Shown: positions 27,235 to 35,168 of the stretch, piece by piece
Layout: every line of letters starts with the position of its first letter
Numbering within the stretch: position 1 is the first letter of the stretch
Assembly: GCA_016290875.1 (NCBI GenBank)
Contig: JAEEVL010000016.1
Span: 1-64,000, forward strand
Length of the DNA: 64,000 nt
Source: Ruminococcus sp.
GTDB taxonomy: Bacteria > Bacillota > Clostridia > Oscillospirales > Ruminococcaceae
Reading direction: 5' to 3'
Program-made: the position numbers and the translations under genes
Notes under the pieces: model-generated
The model's database searches: none
Seen by the model: only the letters and a program-made list of their open reading frames with translations
What the model was told of the DNA's origin: nothing

Positions 27235-28386
27235 TTATCTGTCCGAAACTGCGGCTCTTACATAATCTCTTGCCGCTTTGTCTGCCTTCATTACGTCGTC
27301 ATAGCAGTTTATCCGTGAAGGCTCGAATCTGTCGAGTACCGCCGATACTATCTCGCCGATCTCTATAAAGCTTATCTCGTCATTGAGGAATGCACGGACT
27401 GCTTCCTCATTGGCTGAATTAACAAGGCACGGATAGGCTCCTCCGCGCTTTATAGCTTCGATAGCCGTGCTAAGGCACTTGAATGTCTCAAAGTCAGGCT
27501 TCTCGAATGTGAGCTTTCCGTAATCGGTAAGAGAAAGTCTTCCGGTCGGGCAGCTCTTTCTGTCCGGATACAGCAGAGCGTATTGTATCGGTATCTTCAT
27601 ATCAGGCACCCCGAGCTGTGCGATAACTGAATAATCATCATACTCAACTGCAGAATGCACTAAGCTCTGACGGTGAACAACAATCTCTATCTGATCCGGT
27701 CTGAGATCAAACAGCCACTTTGCTTCGATGAACTCAAGTCCCTTGTTCATAAGTGTTGCAGAGTCTATCGTTATCTTGCTTCCCATATCCCAGTTAGGAT
27801 GATTGAGCGCCTGTGCCTTAGTGACTGAACGGAGCTCCTCATAAGTCTTTCCGAAGAAAGGTCCGCCGGAAGCTGTAAGTATCACCTTGCTCAGCTGGCT
27901 GCGCTTATTGCCCTGAAGACACTGGAATATAGCCGAATGTTCGCTGTCTACCGGATAGAGGGCAACGCCTTTTTTATCTATCTCCGACATAACGAGCTCG
28001 CCGCCTGCCACAAGAGTTTCCTTGTTCGCAAGAGCCAGGTCCTTTCCGGCGTCTATCGCCGTAAGAGTCGGGAGAAGTCCTACCATGCCGACAACTGAAT
28101 TGAGCACGATATCTGTCTGAGGAAGCGCTGCTATCTCGCAAAGACCTTCCATGCCGCAGACTATCTTCACATCCATATCGGCAAGAGCACTTTTCAGCTC
28201 GCCGTATTTTTCCTCGTTGTAGATGCCAACATACTCCGGTCTGAACTTTCTTGCCTGTTCTGCAAGCAGCTTTACGCTGCTATGTGCGGCAAGCGCTGTT
28301 ACGCCGAGACCGTGCTTTTCACAAACCTCCAGCGACTGGGTTCCGATAGAACCTGTCGAGCCGAGAACGGATACTGTTTTCTTCAT
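27235..28386 (-). CDS. dxr: 1-deoxy-D-xylulose-5-phosphate reductoisomerase Dxr
   Basis: About 383 residues. The NADPH-binding start is VSVLGSTGSIGTQSL; the substrate and metal segment includes PVDSEHSAIFQCL and the flexible-loop region HPNWDMGSKITIDSATLMNKGLE (split here from 20-residue limits as PNWDMG and KITIDSATLMNKG). It catalyses the first committed MEP-pathway step. The ATG at 28386 lies 6 bases after AAGGTG; a GTG three codons upstream overlaps that site. It feeds the same isoprenoid supply used by UppS upstream. Confidence 0.97.
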   Translation of the reverse strand: MKKTVSVLGSTGSIGTQSLEVCEKHGLGVTALAAHSSVKLLAEQARKFRPEYVGIYNEEKYGELKSALADMDVKIVCGMEGLCEIAALPQTDIVLNSVVGMVGLLPTLTAIDAGKDLALANKETLVAGGELVMSEIDKKGVALYPVDSEHSAIFQCLQGNKRSQLSKVILTASGGPFFGKTYEELRSVTKAQALNHPNWDMGSKITIDSATLMNKGLEFIEAKWLFDLRPDQIEIVVHRQSLVHSAVEYDDYSVIAQLGVPDMKIPIQYALLYPDRKSCPTGRLSLTDYGKLTFEKPDFETFKCLSTAIEAIKRGGAYPCLVNSANEEAVRAFLNDEISFIEIGEIVSAVLDRFEPSRINCYDDVMKADKAARDYVRAAVSDR

Positions 28387-28497
28387 TTTGTTCACCTTTT
28401 TTCAGGGAATATCTTCCCGGATATTATATGGATCATTACCTGATAAAATGCGAAAGGGACTATACGCAGTTCACGTTAGTCGCCTTTCAAGTTATCA

Positions 28498-29397
28498 TTA
28501 TCCTAAAATTCCTGCGCCGTTATCTTCAAGTATGTCTTCAACAACAGCGATCATGATATAAAATGTTGGTAGCACGAAAAGAACGCTGTCGAAGCGATCC
28601 ATAAGTCCGCCATGACCGGGCATTATCTTTCCGTAGTCCTTGAAACCTATCTGACGCTTTACCATAGATGCGGAAAGGTCGCCGACTGTGCCGATGACAG
28701 CGCATACTGCACCTATAACAAATGCGATAGCTGCTCTTTCTGCTGTGAATCCGGAGCGGAGCGAGAATGCAACGGCATAAGCAATGCCTGTAAAAGTGAT
28801 GCCGCCGACAAAGCCCTCGATAGTCTTCTTGGGGCTTATCTCCGGACAAAGCTTGTGCTTACCGAATGCAACTCCGGTGAAGTATGCGCCGGTATCAGCT
28901 ATCCATGCGCCGCAAAGTCCCATTATAAGAAGGAAAAGCCCGTGCTCCTCGTTCATGCGGTCGATACGCACCATAGTTGACATTGCCTGTGGTACGAGAA
29001 CCATTGCCGCAAGTGCAAAGAACACCTGTTCATAGCGTATTTCATTATGCTTTTTCAGCCATGTAACGAATACGATGAATGCGGCGGCAAGTGTGAATGC
29101 AAAGGCAGCAAGCGTTACAACACCGTCAATTCTGACGTCTCTGACAACGCAGTCCATTTTCTCGGTCTTTTCCACATAATAGTAGTAGCTGTAAAGAATC
29201 GGCATCGATATTCCGCAAGCCTCCACTGCCATAAGTATCGGTATGCACTTCTCCAGCTTTACTGCACGGAGAAGCTCAAAAAGCATAACAGCTACCATAG
29301 CCGAAACAGCTATGGGCAGCACAATAGTGTCGTGGAATATGAACACCACGACCATAATAGCTACGCCAACAGCTCCTGAAATGATACGTGTAAGCAT
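28498..29397 (-). CDS. cdsA: Phosphatidate cytidylyltransferase CdsA
   Basis: A 299-residue polytopic membrane enzyme making CDP-diacylglycerol from phosphatidic acid and CTP. The C-terminal signature is intact (SMVKRQIGFKDYGKIMPGH, GGLMDRFDS) and earlier spans carry DTGAYFTGVAFGKHK and SPKKTIEG. It shares one base with the uppS stop. About 100 bases separate it from dxr, the widest gap in this block. Confidence 0.96.
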   Translation of the reverse strand: MLTRIISGAVGVAIMVVVFIFHDTIVLPIAVSAMVAVMLFELLRAVKLEKCIPILMAVEACGISMPILYSYYYYVEKTEKMDCVVRDVRIDGVVTLAAFAFTLAAAFIVFVTWLKKHNEIRYEQVFFALAAMVLVPQAMSTMVRIDRMNEEHGLFLLIMGLCGAWIADTGAYFTGVAFGKHKLCPEISPKKTIEGFVGGITFTGIAYAVAFSLRSGFTAERAAIAFVIGAVCAVIGTVGDLSASMVKRQIGFKDYGKIMPGHGGLMDRFDSVLFVLPTFYIMIAVVEDILEDNGAGILG

Positions 29398-30137
29398 CAG
29401 ACACCTCCGAAACGACGCTGACGTGCGGCAAAGTCAATAAGAGCCTTGTCAAGCTCGTCGGGAGTAAAGTCAGGCCAAAGTATATTTGTAAAGTAGAATT
29501 CCGCATATGCACACTGCCATATGAGGAAGTTTGAAAGGCGCAGCTCACCGCTGGGACGTATCATAAGATCAACATCCGGATAGCCGTTTGTATAGAGTTC
29601 GCCTGAAACAGCATCTTCGTTGATGTCCTCAGGGCGTATTTCGCCGCTGACAGCCTTCTGTGCAAGCAGCTTGGCTGCGTGTGCAAGCTCGTCCCTGCCG
29701 CCGTAGTTTACAGCGATAAGAATGTACATCTCGTCGAACGGGGCTGTTTCCTCCTCGACCTTCAGCATCTTCTCGCGCAGATAGTCCGGGAATACAGACT
29801 TATCACCGAGGAAGACCATACGTGTCTTCTCGGTAAGGAGCTCGTGTATATCATCGAGGTAATCGCTGAACAGTTTCATAAGAGCGTCAACTTCCTCTTT
29901 CGGACGGCGCCAGTTCTCAGTAGAAAAGGCATAGAACGAGATGCACTTGAGACCTATATCCTTGCAGTGACGGACTATCTTACGGAAATTCTTTGCGCCC
30001 TCACGATGTCCGAAAGCACGGGGAAGTCCGCGTTTTTTAGCCCATCTGCCATTGCCGTCCATAATGAAGGCAACGTGCTCGGGGAGCTTCTCGGGAAGAG
30101 TGAGCTCCTCTTCTTTCTTTTTATTGAATATTGCCAT
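29397..30137 (-). CDS. uppS: Undecaprenyl diphosphate synthase UppS
   Basis: A 246-residue cis-prenyltransferase elongating FPP to the C55 carrier lipid for wall synthesis. The N-terminal signature FIMDGNGRWAKKRGLPRAFGH carries the catalytic Asp, and YAFSTENWRRP and the C-terminal segment RPSGELRLSNFL are diagnostic. Translated into cdsA with a one-base overlap; frr ends about 10 bases upstream. Confidence 0.97.
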   Translation of the reverse strand: MAIFNKKKEEELTLPEKLPEHVAFIMDGNGRWAKKRGLPRAFGHREGAKNFRKIVRHCKDIGLKCISFYAFSTENWRRPKEEVDALMKLFSDYLDDIHELLTEKTRMVFLGDKSVFPDYLREKMLKVEEETAPFDEMYILIAVNYGGRDELAHAAKLLAQKAVSGEIRPEDINEDAVSGELYTNGYPDVDLMIRPSGELRLSNFLIWQCAYAEFYFTNILWPDFTPDELDKALIDFAARQRRFGGV

Positions 30138-30147
30138 TATCTCACCA

Positions 30148-30702
30148 TTAAACTGTCATTACTTCTTTTTCTTTATCAGCGACCATCTTGTCAACGTCAC
30201 TGCAGAACTGGTCTGTGAGGTCCTGGACCTTCTTCTCTGCATTCTTGAGATCGTCCTCTGTGATCTCAGAATCCTTCTTCATCTTCTTGAACTTTTCCAT
30301 AGTATCACGGCGGACTGAACGAACAGTTACCTTACACTCTTCGCCGTACTTCTTGATAGTCTTGCAGAGTTCCTTACGTCTGTCCTCTGTGAGCTGAGGG
30401 AAAGCAAGACGGATAACGTTGCCATCGTTTACAGGTGTGATACCGATGTCAGATGTCTGGATTGCTTTCTCAATAAGCTTGAGAGTTGACTTGTCCCAGG
30501 GCTGGATAACGAGTATTCTTGCTTCTGATACTGAAACAGCAGCCATCTGATTTACAGGTGTGGGAGCTCCGTAGTAGTCAACCATTACCTTGTCAAGAAC
30601 AGCAGGATTAGCTCTTCCTGCACGGATAGAAGCAAATTCATTTCCAAGAGCGTTGAGGCTCTTATTCATTTTTTCTTTAGCAGAATTGATAGTCTCTTTC
30701 AT
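30148..30702 (-). CDS. frr: Ribosome recycling factor
   Basis: A 184-residue protein of standard length. The helical domain shows NALGNEFASIRAGRANPAVLD and the C-terminal helix RRDTMEKFKKMKKDSEI; the small domain carries YYGAPTPVNQMA and VIQPWDKS. With EF-G it splits post-termination ribosomes. It lies directly after pyrH as in most bacteria. Confidence 0.98.
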   Translation of the reverse strand: MKETINSAKEKMNKSLNALGNEFASIRAGRANPAVLDKVMVDYYGAPTPVNQMAAVSVSEARILVIQPWDKSTLKLIEKAIQTSDIGITPVNDGNVIRLAFPQLTEDRRKELCKTIKKYGEECKVTVRSVRRDTMEKFKKMKKDSEITEDDLKNAEKKVQDLTDQFCSDVDKMVADKEKEVMTV

Positions 30703-30742
30703 TGGTATATCTTCCTTTCAGATTGAATATATTAGTAACGGA

Positions 30743-31453
30743 TCAGTCTTCGTAAACAACTGTACCGACATTCTCACCCATAACAGCATCATAGATGTTG
30801 TCGGGACGGCTGAGATCGAATACGAGCATCTTCATCTTGTTATCACGGCACATAGCAGCCGCTGTGCTGTCCATAACACCGAGATCTTCGCCGATGACCT
30901 GGCTGAATGTGAGCTTGTCGTACTTCTTTGCATCGTCGTACTTATGAGGATCCTTATCGTAAACTCCGTCAACGAGAGTTGCTTTAAGGAATATATCAGC
31001 TTCAATCTCGACAGCACGGAGCGAAGCAGCTGTATCAGTGGAGAAGAACGGATTTCCTGTACCGCAGCCGAATATAACTATCCTGCCCTTTTCAAGGTGA
31101 CGGACAGCTCTGTTGCGGATATAGGGCTCAGCAACTGCCTGCATTGTGATAGCAGTCTGTACTCTTACTGTACATCCGAGCGATTCAAGGACATCTGCGA
31201 GTGCAAGAGCATTCATAGCAGTAGCGAGCATACCGATGTGGTCTGCGCGTGTTCTGTCCATTGCTCCGCTTGAACGGCCTCTCCAGAAGTTTCCGCCGCC
31301 AACAACGATAGCTACCTCAGTGCCTGCATCAGAACATTTCTTGACGCTTTTGCATATCTCTGAGATCACATCATAATTGAGACCGGTCTTCTTATCGCCT
31401 GCGAGAGCCTCGCCGCTGACCTTTAATAAAATCCTTTTATATTTTGGTTCCAT
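30743..31453 (-). CDS. pyrH: Uridylate kinase PyrH
   Basis: A 236-residue hexameric UMP kinase of the amino-acid-kinase fold: [14 protein letters not shown], the [11 protein letters not shown] phosphate loop and the [13 protein letters not shown] segment. It phosphorylates UMP to UDP. The ATG at 31453 follows GAGGTG; a GTG four codons upstream overlaps the ribosome site and is rejected. First gene of the pyrH-polC block. The tsf and rpsB genes that often precede it are absent, and tRNA genes lie upstream instead. Confidence 0.97.
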   Translation of the reverse strand: MEPKYKRILLKVSGEALAGDKKTGLNYDVISEICKSVKKCSDAGTEVAIVVGGGNFWRGRSSGAMDRTRADHIGMLATAMNALALADVLESLGCTVRVQTAITMQAVAEPYIRNRAVRHLEKGRIVIFGCGTGNPFFSTDTAASLRAVEIEADIFLKATLVDGVYDKDPHKYDDAKKYDKLTFSQVIGEDLGVMDSTAAAMCRDNKMKMLVFDLSRPDNIYDAVMGENVGTVVYED

Positions 31454-31484
31454 ATCGCACCTCACAAAAAAATATCTATAGATT

Positions 31485-31513
31485 ATTGTACACTAAAATG
31501 ATGATTATGTAAA
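31485..31513 (-). promoter_or_regulatory. Promoter of the pyrH-polC block
   Basis: On the minus strand TTTACA (31508-31513), a 17-base spacer and TACAAT (31485-31490), about 30 bases before the pyrH start. The remaining AT-rich gap to 31649 shows nothing else. Confidence 0.65.
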
Positions 31514-31649
31514 GTATAATTTTTCAAAAAATCAGATTTTCGCTATTATTTTCATATTTTTACTTATGAAACAGGTGCAAAATCAACCGTTCAGTCACAA
31601 TACATAAATTTCTAACAAAAATATTGATAACTTTCGCTGCTGTTCGTTA

Positions 31650-31678
31650 TTGACATTGACAATTATCCGTGGTATAAT
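31650..31678 (+). promoter_or_regulatory. Promoter of the tRNA-Ser pair
   Basis: TTGACA (31650-31655), a 17-base spacer and TATAAT (31673-31678): a perfect consensus about 58 bases upstream of the first tRNA. Confidence 0.88.
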
Positions 31679-31736
31679 AATTAAGCTGATTGATGCGGCG
31701 GACAACAAAACGCTCTCAGTCATGAATATTTACAAT

Positions 31737-31825
31737 GGAGAGGTATCGAAGCGGTCATAACGAGGCGGTCTTGAAAACCGTTTGACTTAACGGTCACGTG
31801 GGTTCGAATCCCACCCTCTCCGCCA
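31737..31825 (+). tRNA. tRNA-Ser (anticodon UGA)
   Basis: 89 nt with a 7-bp acceptor GGAGAGG/CCTCTCC, discriminator G and encoded CCA (31823-31825). The anticodon TGA is at 31772-31774 in the loop of GCGGTCTTGAAAACCG. A long variable arm follows, as in class II serine tRNAs, and the T-arm is GGTTCGAATCC. Confidence 0.96.
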
Positions 31826-31855
31826 TATTTTTTTCGGCGTTATTTTCGCCGGTCT

Positions 31856-31945
31856 GCGGATTTACCCAAGTGGTGAAGGGGCTCCCCTGCTAAGGGAGTA
31901 GGTCGGGAAACCGGCGCGAGAGTTCAAATCTCTCAATCCGCGCCA
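31856..31945 (+). tRNA. tRNA-Ser (anticodon GCU)
   Basis: 90 nt with acceptor GCGGATT/AATCCGC, discriminator G and encoded CCA. The anticodon GCT is at 31889-31891 and a long variable arm (AGGTCGGGAAACCGGC) marks a class II tRNA. It lies 30 bases after tRNA-Ser(UGA) and shares its promoter. Confidence 0.96.
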
Positions 31946-31968
31946 TGCGGACTTACGTCTGCGCTGTT

Positions 31969-31997
31969 ACGGATGAAGTTCGCTTCATCCGTTTTTT
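31969..31997 (+). terminator. Terminator of the tRNA-Ser unit
   Basis: A perfect 10-bp stem ACGGATGAAG/CTTCATCCGT with a TTCG tetraloop and six T. Confidence 0.93.
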
Positions 31998-32038
31998 GCT
32001 TTCTGACAGATATCAACTGATACAGCAAGGAGGTTTGT

Positions 32039-32671
32039 ATGCAGATTCTTTTATGTTCACTCACAGGTTATCTCATCGGCAACATCAACCCTTCCTACAT
32101 CATTTCCCGACTGCGAGGCTTTGACATAAGAGAACGAGGTTCCGGAAATGCCGGTGCTTCAAATGCCGTAATGACCATGGGAAAAAAGGTCGGCGCTGTA
32201 TCTGCACTATTTGATATATTCAAAGCGTTTTTCGCTTCCGTCCTTGCAGCTCAGCTGTTCCCGCAGCTCAAATTCGCAAAGATACTCTCCGGCTGTTCCT
32301 GCATTATCGGTCATATATTTCCGGTATTTATGAACTTCCACGGCGGCAAAGGACTTGCGAGTCTTGCAGGAACGATTCTCGCTTTTGATCCGGAGTTGTT
32401 TATTTCCCTGCTGATACTTGAAATAATTATCGGATTCTCTTTAGACTACATATGCGTTGTACCGATAACCGGTTCCGCATTATTCATGGCTTACTACGCT
32501 TTCATCACAGGTGATGCAACAGGCACTCTCCTGCTGGCACTCACAGCCGTCATAATACTGTTCAAGCACATCGAAAATCTCCGACGAATACAGAACGGCA
32601 CAGAAGCTCATCTCAGCTTTCTGTGGCACAAAGATCAGGAGCTTGAACGAATTAAAAAGAACGAACATTGA
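32039..32671 (+). CDS. plsY: Acyl-phosphate glycerol-3-phosphate acyltransferase PlsY
   Basis: A 210-residue multi-span membrane enzyme that transfers an acyl group from acyl-phosphate to the sn-1 position of glycerol 3-phosphate, the first step of phospholipid synthesis. Conserved motifs are GNINPSYII, RERGSGNAGASN (for the RxxGSGNxGxTN motif) and GHIFPVFMNFHGGKGLA. AAGGAGG precedes the ATG. It is closely followed by a terminator and then the MATE gene. Confidence 0.95.
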   Translation: MQILLCSLTGYLIGNINPSYIISRLRGFDIRERGSGNAGASNAVMTMGKKVGAVSALFDIFKAFFASVLAAQLFPQLKFAKILSGCSCIIGHIFPVFMNFHGGKGLASLAGTILAFDPELFISLLILEIIIGFSLDYICVVPITGSALFMAYYAFITGDATGTLLLALTAVIILFKHIENLRRIQNGTEAHLSFLWHKDQELERIKKNEH

Positions 32672-32678
32672 ACATTTC

Positions 32679-32706
32679 CCAGTCCTCTGCCCGAGGGCTG
32701 GTTTTT
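32679..32706 (+). terminator. Hairpin with T-tract between plsY and the MATE gene
   Basis: A 9-bp stem CCAGTCCTC/GAGGGCTGG (one G-U) with loop TGCCC is followed by TTTTT. It ends 15 bases before the MATE start codon and abuts its AGGAGG site, so readthrough or attenuation may set the MATE level; I see no clear promoter between them. Confidence 0.8.
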
Positions 32707-32721
32707 ATTGAGGAGGCAGCG

Positions 32722-34110
32722 ATGCAGAATAACAAATCAGACCTCTGTGAAGGTCCGCTCCTGAAAAAAATACTCCTTTATACTGTTCCTATTATAATAA
32801 CCGGTATACTACAGCTTCTGTTCAACGCCGCCGATCTTGTAGTTGTCGGACGCTATTGCGGCAAACTCTCTGTTGCTGCGGTGGGTTCTACCGGAGCGCT
32901 CATTAATCTTATCATAAATCTTTTCATTGGTCTTTCAGTCGGCGCAGGTGTTACAGTTGCTCACGGTCTTGGTGCCGGAAAGGAAGAAAATGTCCGCAAG
33001 ACAGTCCACACCGCTATACCGACCGCTCTCATATGCGGACTTATCCTCACAGTAGTTGGCGTCGCAGGCTCACGGGCATTCCTCGAGCTGATGGATACTC
33101 CGAAAGAAGTCATAGGACTCTCAACAGAATATCTTCAGATCTATTTCTGCGGTATAACTGCAAGTATGCTTTACAACTTCGGTGCTGCGATACTGCGTGC
33201 TGCCGGCGATACAAAGAGTCCGCTCTATTATCTTACAGCCGCAGGCATAGTGAACGTCGTACTCAATATCATTTTTGTACGAGTGTTCAATATGAATGTT
33301 GCCGGTGTCGGTCTTGCAACAACTATCTCTCAAGTACTCTCAGCCGCAATGATAATCATAAATCTTATGCGCAGAACCGACTGCTGCCGCCTTGAATTAC
33401 GCAAAATGAAGCTTCACCGTGAACAGCTCTCAAGGATACTGAGGATAGGCTTCCCGGCAGGTATACAAGGTTCATTATTTGCAGTTTCAAACGTAATAAT
33501 ACAGTCTTCCGTCAATTCTTTCGGCGCTATCGTCGTATCAGGCAACGCTGCTGCCGGAAACATAGAGGGTTTTGTATACACTACTATGAACTCGTTCCAT
33601 CAGACGGCTATGAATTTCACCGGTCAGAATTACGGTGCTGGCAAATATGACCGCATAAAGAAAATCTCAATAATTTGTCTCGCTTCCGTGTTCGTAGCTG
33701 GTCTGACCGCCGGCTGCACCGCATATCTCTTCGGAAGACAACTGCTGTCATTCTATATACCCGATTCCGAGGAAGCCATCCGCTACGGTCTGATAAGAAT
33801 ATCTTATATATGTCTCCCGTACTTCCTGTGCGGACTTATGGACGTTACCACAGGACTCATACGCGGTCTTGGTTCTTCGATGCTTCCGATGATTATAACC
33901 GTCATCGGTGTGTGCGGTATGCGTATCGGCTGGATATATACGGTATTCCGCAGCGAGAAGTATCATTCGGTACAGAGTCTGTATATTTCTTATGCGATTT
34001 CGTGGTCGCTGACGTTCATAACTGAATTGATCGTATTCTTCGTACTTTTCAAAAAGATAAAAAATCGAAAAAATACGCTTCCGGCTATTGACACAGGGAC
34101 AAATATGTGA
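32722..34110 (+). CDS. MATE-family efflux transporter
   Basis: A polytopic protein of about 462 residues with two halves of six spans, each starting with a MATE-type helix (ILLYTVPIIITGILQLLFNAAD and the second-half IGFPAGIQGSLFAVSNV). The family exports drugs or metabolites in exchange for Na+ or H+. The ATG at 32722 follows AGGAGG; a TTG at 32668 overlapping the plsY stop extends the frame but has no ribosome site. It directly precedes the phosphonate cluster, whose promoter lies in its last codons, but co-function is only suggested by proximity. Confidence 0.9.
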   Translation: MQNNKSDLCEGPLLKKILLYTVPIIITGILQLLFNAADLVVVGRYCGKLSVAAVGSTGALINLIINLFIGLSVGAGVTVAHGLGAGKEENVRKTVHTAIPTALICGLILTVVGVAGSRAFLELMDTPKEVIGLSTEYLQIYFCGITASMLYNFGAAILRAAGDTKSPLYYLTAAGIVNVVLNIIFVRVFNMNVAGVGLATTISQVLSAAMIIINLMRRTDCCRLELRKMKLHREQLSRILRIGFPAGIQGSLFAVSNVIIQSSVNSFGAIVVSGNAAAGNIEGFVYTTMNSFHQTAMNFTGQNYGAGKYDRIKKISIICLASVFVAGLTAGCTAYLFGRQLLSFYIPDSEEAIRYGLIRISYICLPYFLCGLMDVTTGLIRGLGSSMLPMIITVIGVCGMRIGWIYTVFRSEKYHSVQSLYISYAISWSLTFITELIVFFVLFKKIKNRKNTLPAIDTGTNM

Positions 34111-34116
34111 TATATT
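34088..34116 (+). promoter_or_regulatory. Candidate promoter of the phosphonate cluster
   Basis: TTGACA (34088-34093), a 17-base spacer and TATATT (34111-34116). The -35 and spacer overlap the end of the MATE gene. A transcript from here would begin near 34123 and meet the hairpin at 34137-34183 almost at once. A weaker TTGCAA-17-TCATAT pair (34184-34212) lies past the hairpin and is an alternative. Confidence 0.6.
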
Positions 34117-34136
34117 ATATTTGTTCCAATTTAGGG

Positions 34137-34183
34137 AACACAGTCTGTGATTTTGAACACAGGCTGTGTTTTCTGCTTTTTTA
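34137..34183 (+). terminator. Terminator or attenuator before the phosphonate cluster
   Basis: A 13-bp stem AACACAGTCTGTG/CACAGGCTGTGTT (one G-U) with an 8-base loop is followed by TTCTGCTTTTTT. Its 5' arm overlaps a smaller inverted repeat TGTTCC-N7-GGAACA (34122-34140), so the two hairpins exclude each other. Confidence 0.8.
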
Positions 34184-34258
34184 TTGCAATTTCTTTACCG
34201 TAGCGTTCATATGACCGCTTGCGGCAAAATATTAATGAACATCCAAGGAGGTCATTTA

Positions 34259-35155
34259 ATGAGCAATATCTCACGCAGACAGTTCGATATTCTCGAAACA
34301 CTCGCCGCTGAATCCTCGCCGCTCACTCAGAGACAGCTTGAGGAAAAGACCGGCTATTCTCTTGGCACTATCAACCGTACAGTTAAAGAGCTCACAGAGC
34401 TCGGCTTCATATCCGAGGGGGCTATCACTCCCTCCGGCCTTACAGCACTTGAGCCTTACCGCGTAAAGCGTGCTGTATTCATAGCTGCCGGATTCGGAAG
34501 CAGACTCGTTCCCGTTACGCTCAATACTCCCAAGCCGCTTGTAAGAGTAAACGGTCAGAGACTTATCGACGGTCTCATAGATGCCGTTCTCGCTGCCGGC
34601 ATCGACGAGATCTATATCGTAAGAGGTTACCTCGCTGAACAATTTGATCAGCTTTTATATAAGTACCCTATGATAAAGTTCATCGAGAATCCGGCTTTCA
34701 ATGAGGCAAATAACATTTCTTCAGCAATGTGTGCGCGTTATCTTCTCAGCAACGCCTATGTTCTCGAAGCTGATCTTCTCATCCGCAATCCTCTGATAAT
34801 CAAGAAGTACCACTATACTTCAAACTTTCTCGGCATAATGAAGGAACGCTCCGATGACTGGTGCCTTATGCTCAACAAGGACGGCTTCATCTGCGAAGAA
34901 AAGGTAGGCGGTCTCAACTGTCACCAGATGGTAGGTATCTCCTACTGGAACGAAGCTGACGGAAGAAAGCTCGCAGATCACATTATCAAGGCTTACGAAA
35001 TGCCCGGCGGCAAGGAGTTCTACTGGGAACAGGTACCGCTCGTTGTGTTCAAGAACGAATATAAAGTCGCTGTACGCGACTGCACCGACGAAGACATCGT
35101 CGAGATAGACACATTCCGCGAATTAAAGTCGATAGACAAGACATACGACGTCTGA
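34259..35155 (+). CDS. Winged-helix/cytidylyltransferase fusion (LicC/PntC-like)
   Basis: A 299-residue two-domain protein. Residues 1-68 form a MarR-like winged helix (ISRRQFDILETLA, TQRQLEEKTGYSLGTINRTVKELTELG split as RQLEEKTGYS and TINRTVKELTELG). Residues 70-299 are a sugar-phosphate/choline-phosphate type nucleotidyltransferase with GFGSRLVPVTLNTPKPL and an acidic metal site (LEADLLI). Related enzymes activate phosphocholine or 2-aminoethylphosphonate with CTP. The ATG at 34259 follows AAGGAGG. It opens the phosphonate cluster 13 bases before the aminotransferase, so CMP-AEP formation with a built-in DNA-binding regulatory domain is the likeliest role. Phosphocholine activation remains possible. 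Confidence 0.85.
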   Translation: MSNISRRQFDILETLAAESSPLTQRQLEEKTGYSLGTINRTVKELTELGFISEGAITPSGLTALEPYRVKRAVFIAAGFGSRLVPVTLNTPKPLVRVNGQRLIDGLIDAVLAAGIDEIYIVRGYLAEQFDQLLYKYPMIKFIENPAFNEANNISSAMCARYLLSNAYVLEADLLIRNPLIIKKYHYTSNFLGIMKERSDDWCLMLNKDGFICEEKVGGLNCHQMVGISYWNEADGRKLADHIIKAYEMPGGKEFYWEQVPLVVFKNEYKVAVRDCTDEDIVEIDTFRELKSIDKTYDV

Positions 35156-35168
35156 AAGGAGTTCAACT

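Noticed and set aside
31656..31678. Second TTGACA before the tRNA-Ser TATAAT
   Set aside because: The spacer is only 11 bases; the overlapping TTGACA six bases earlier gives the normal 17.
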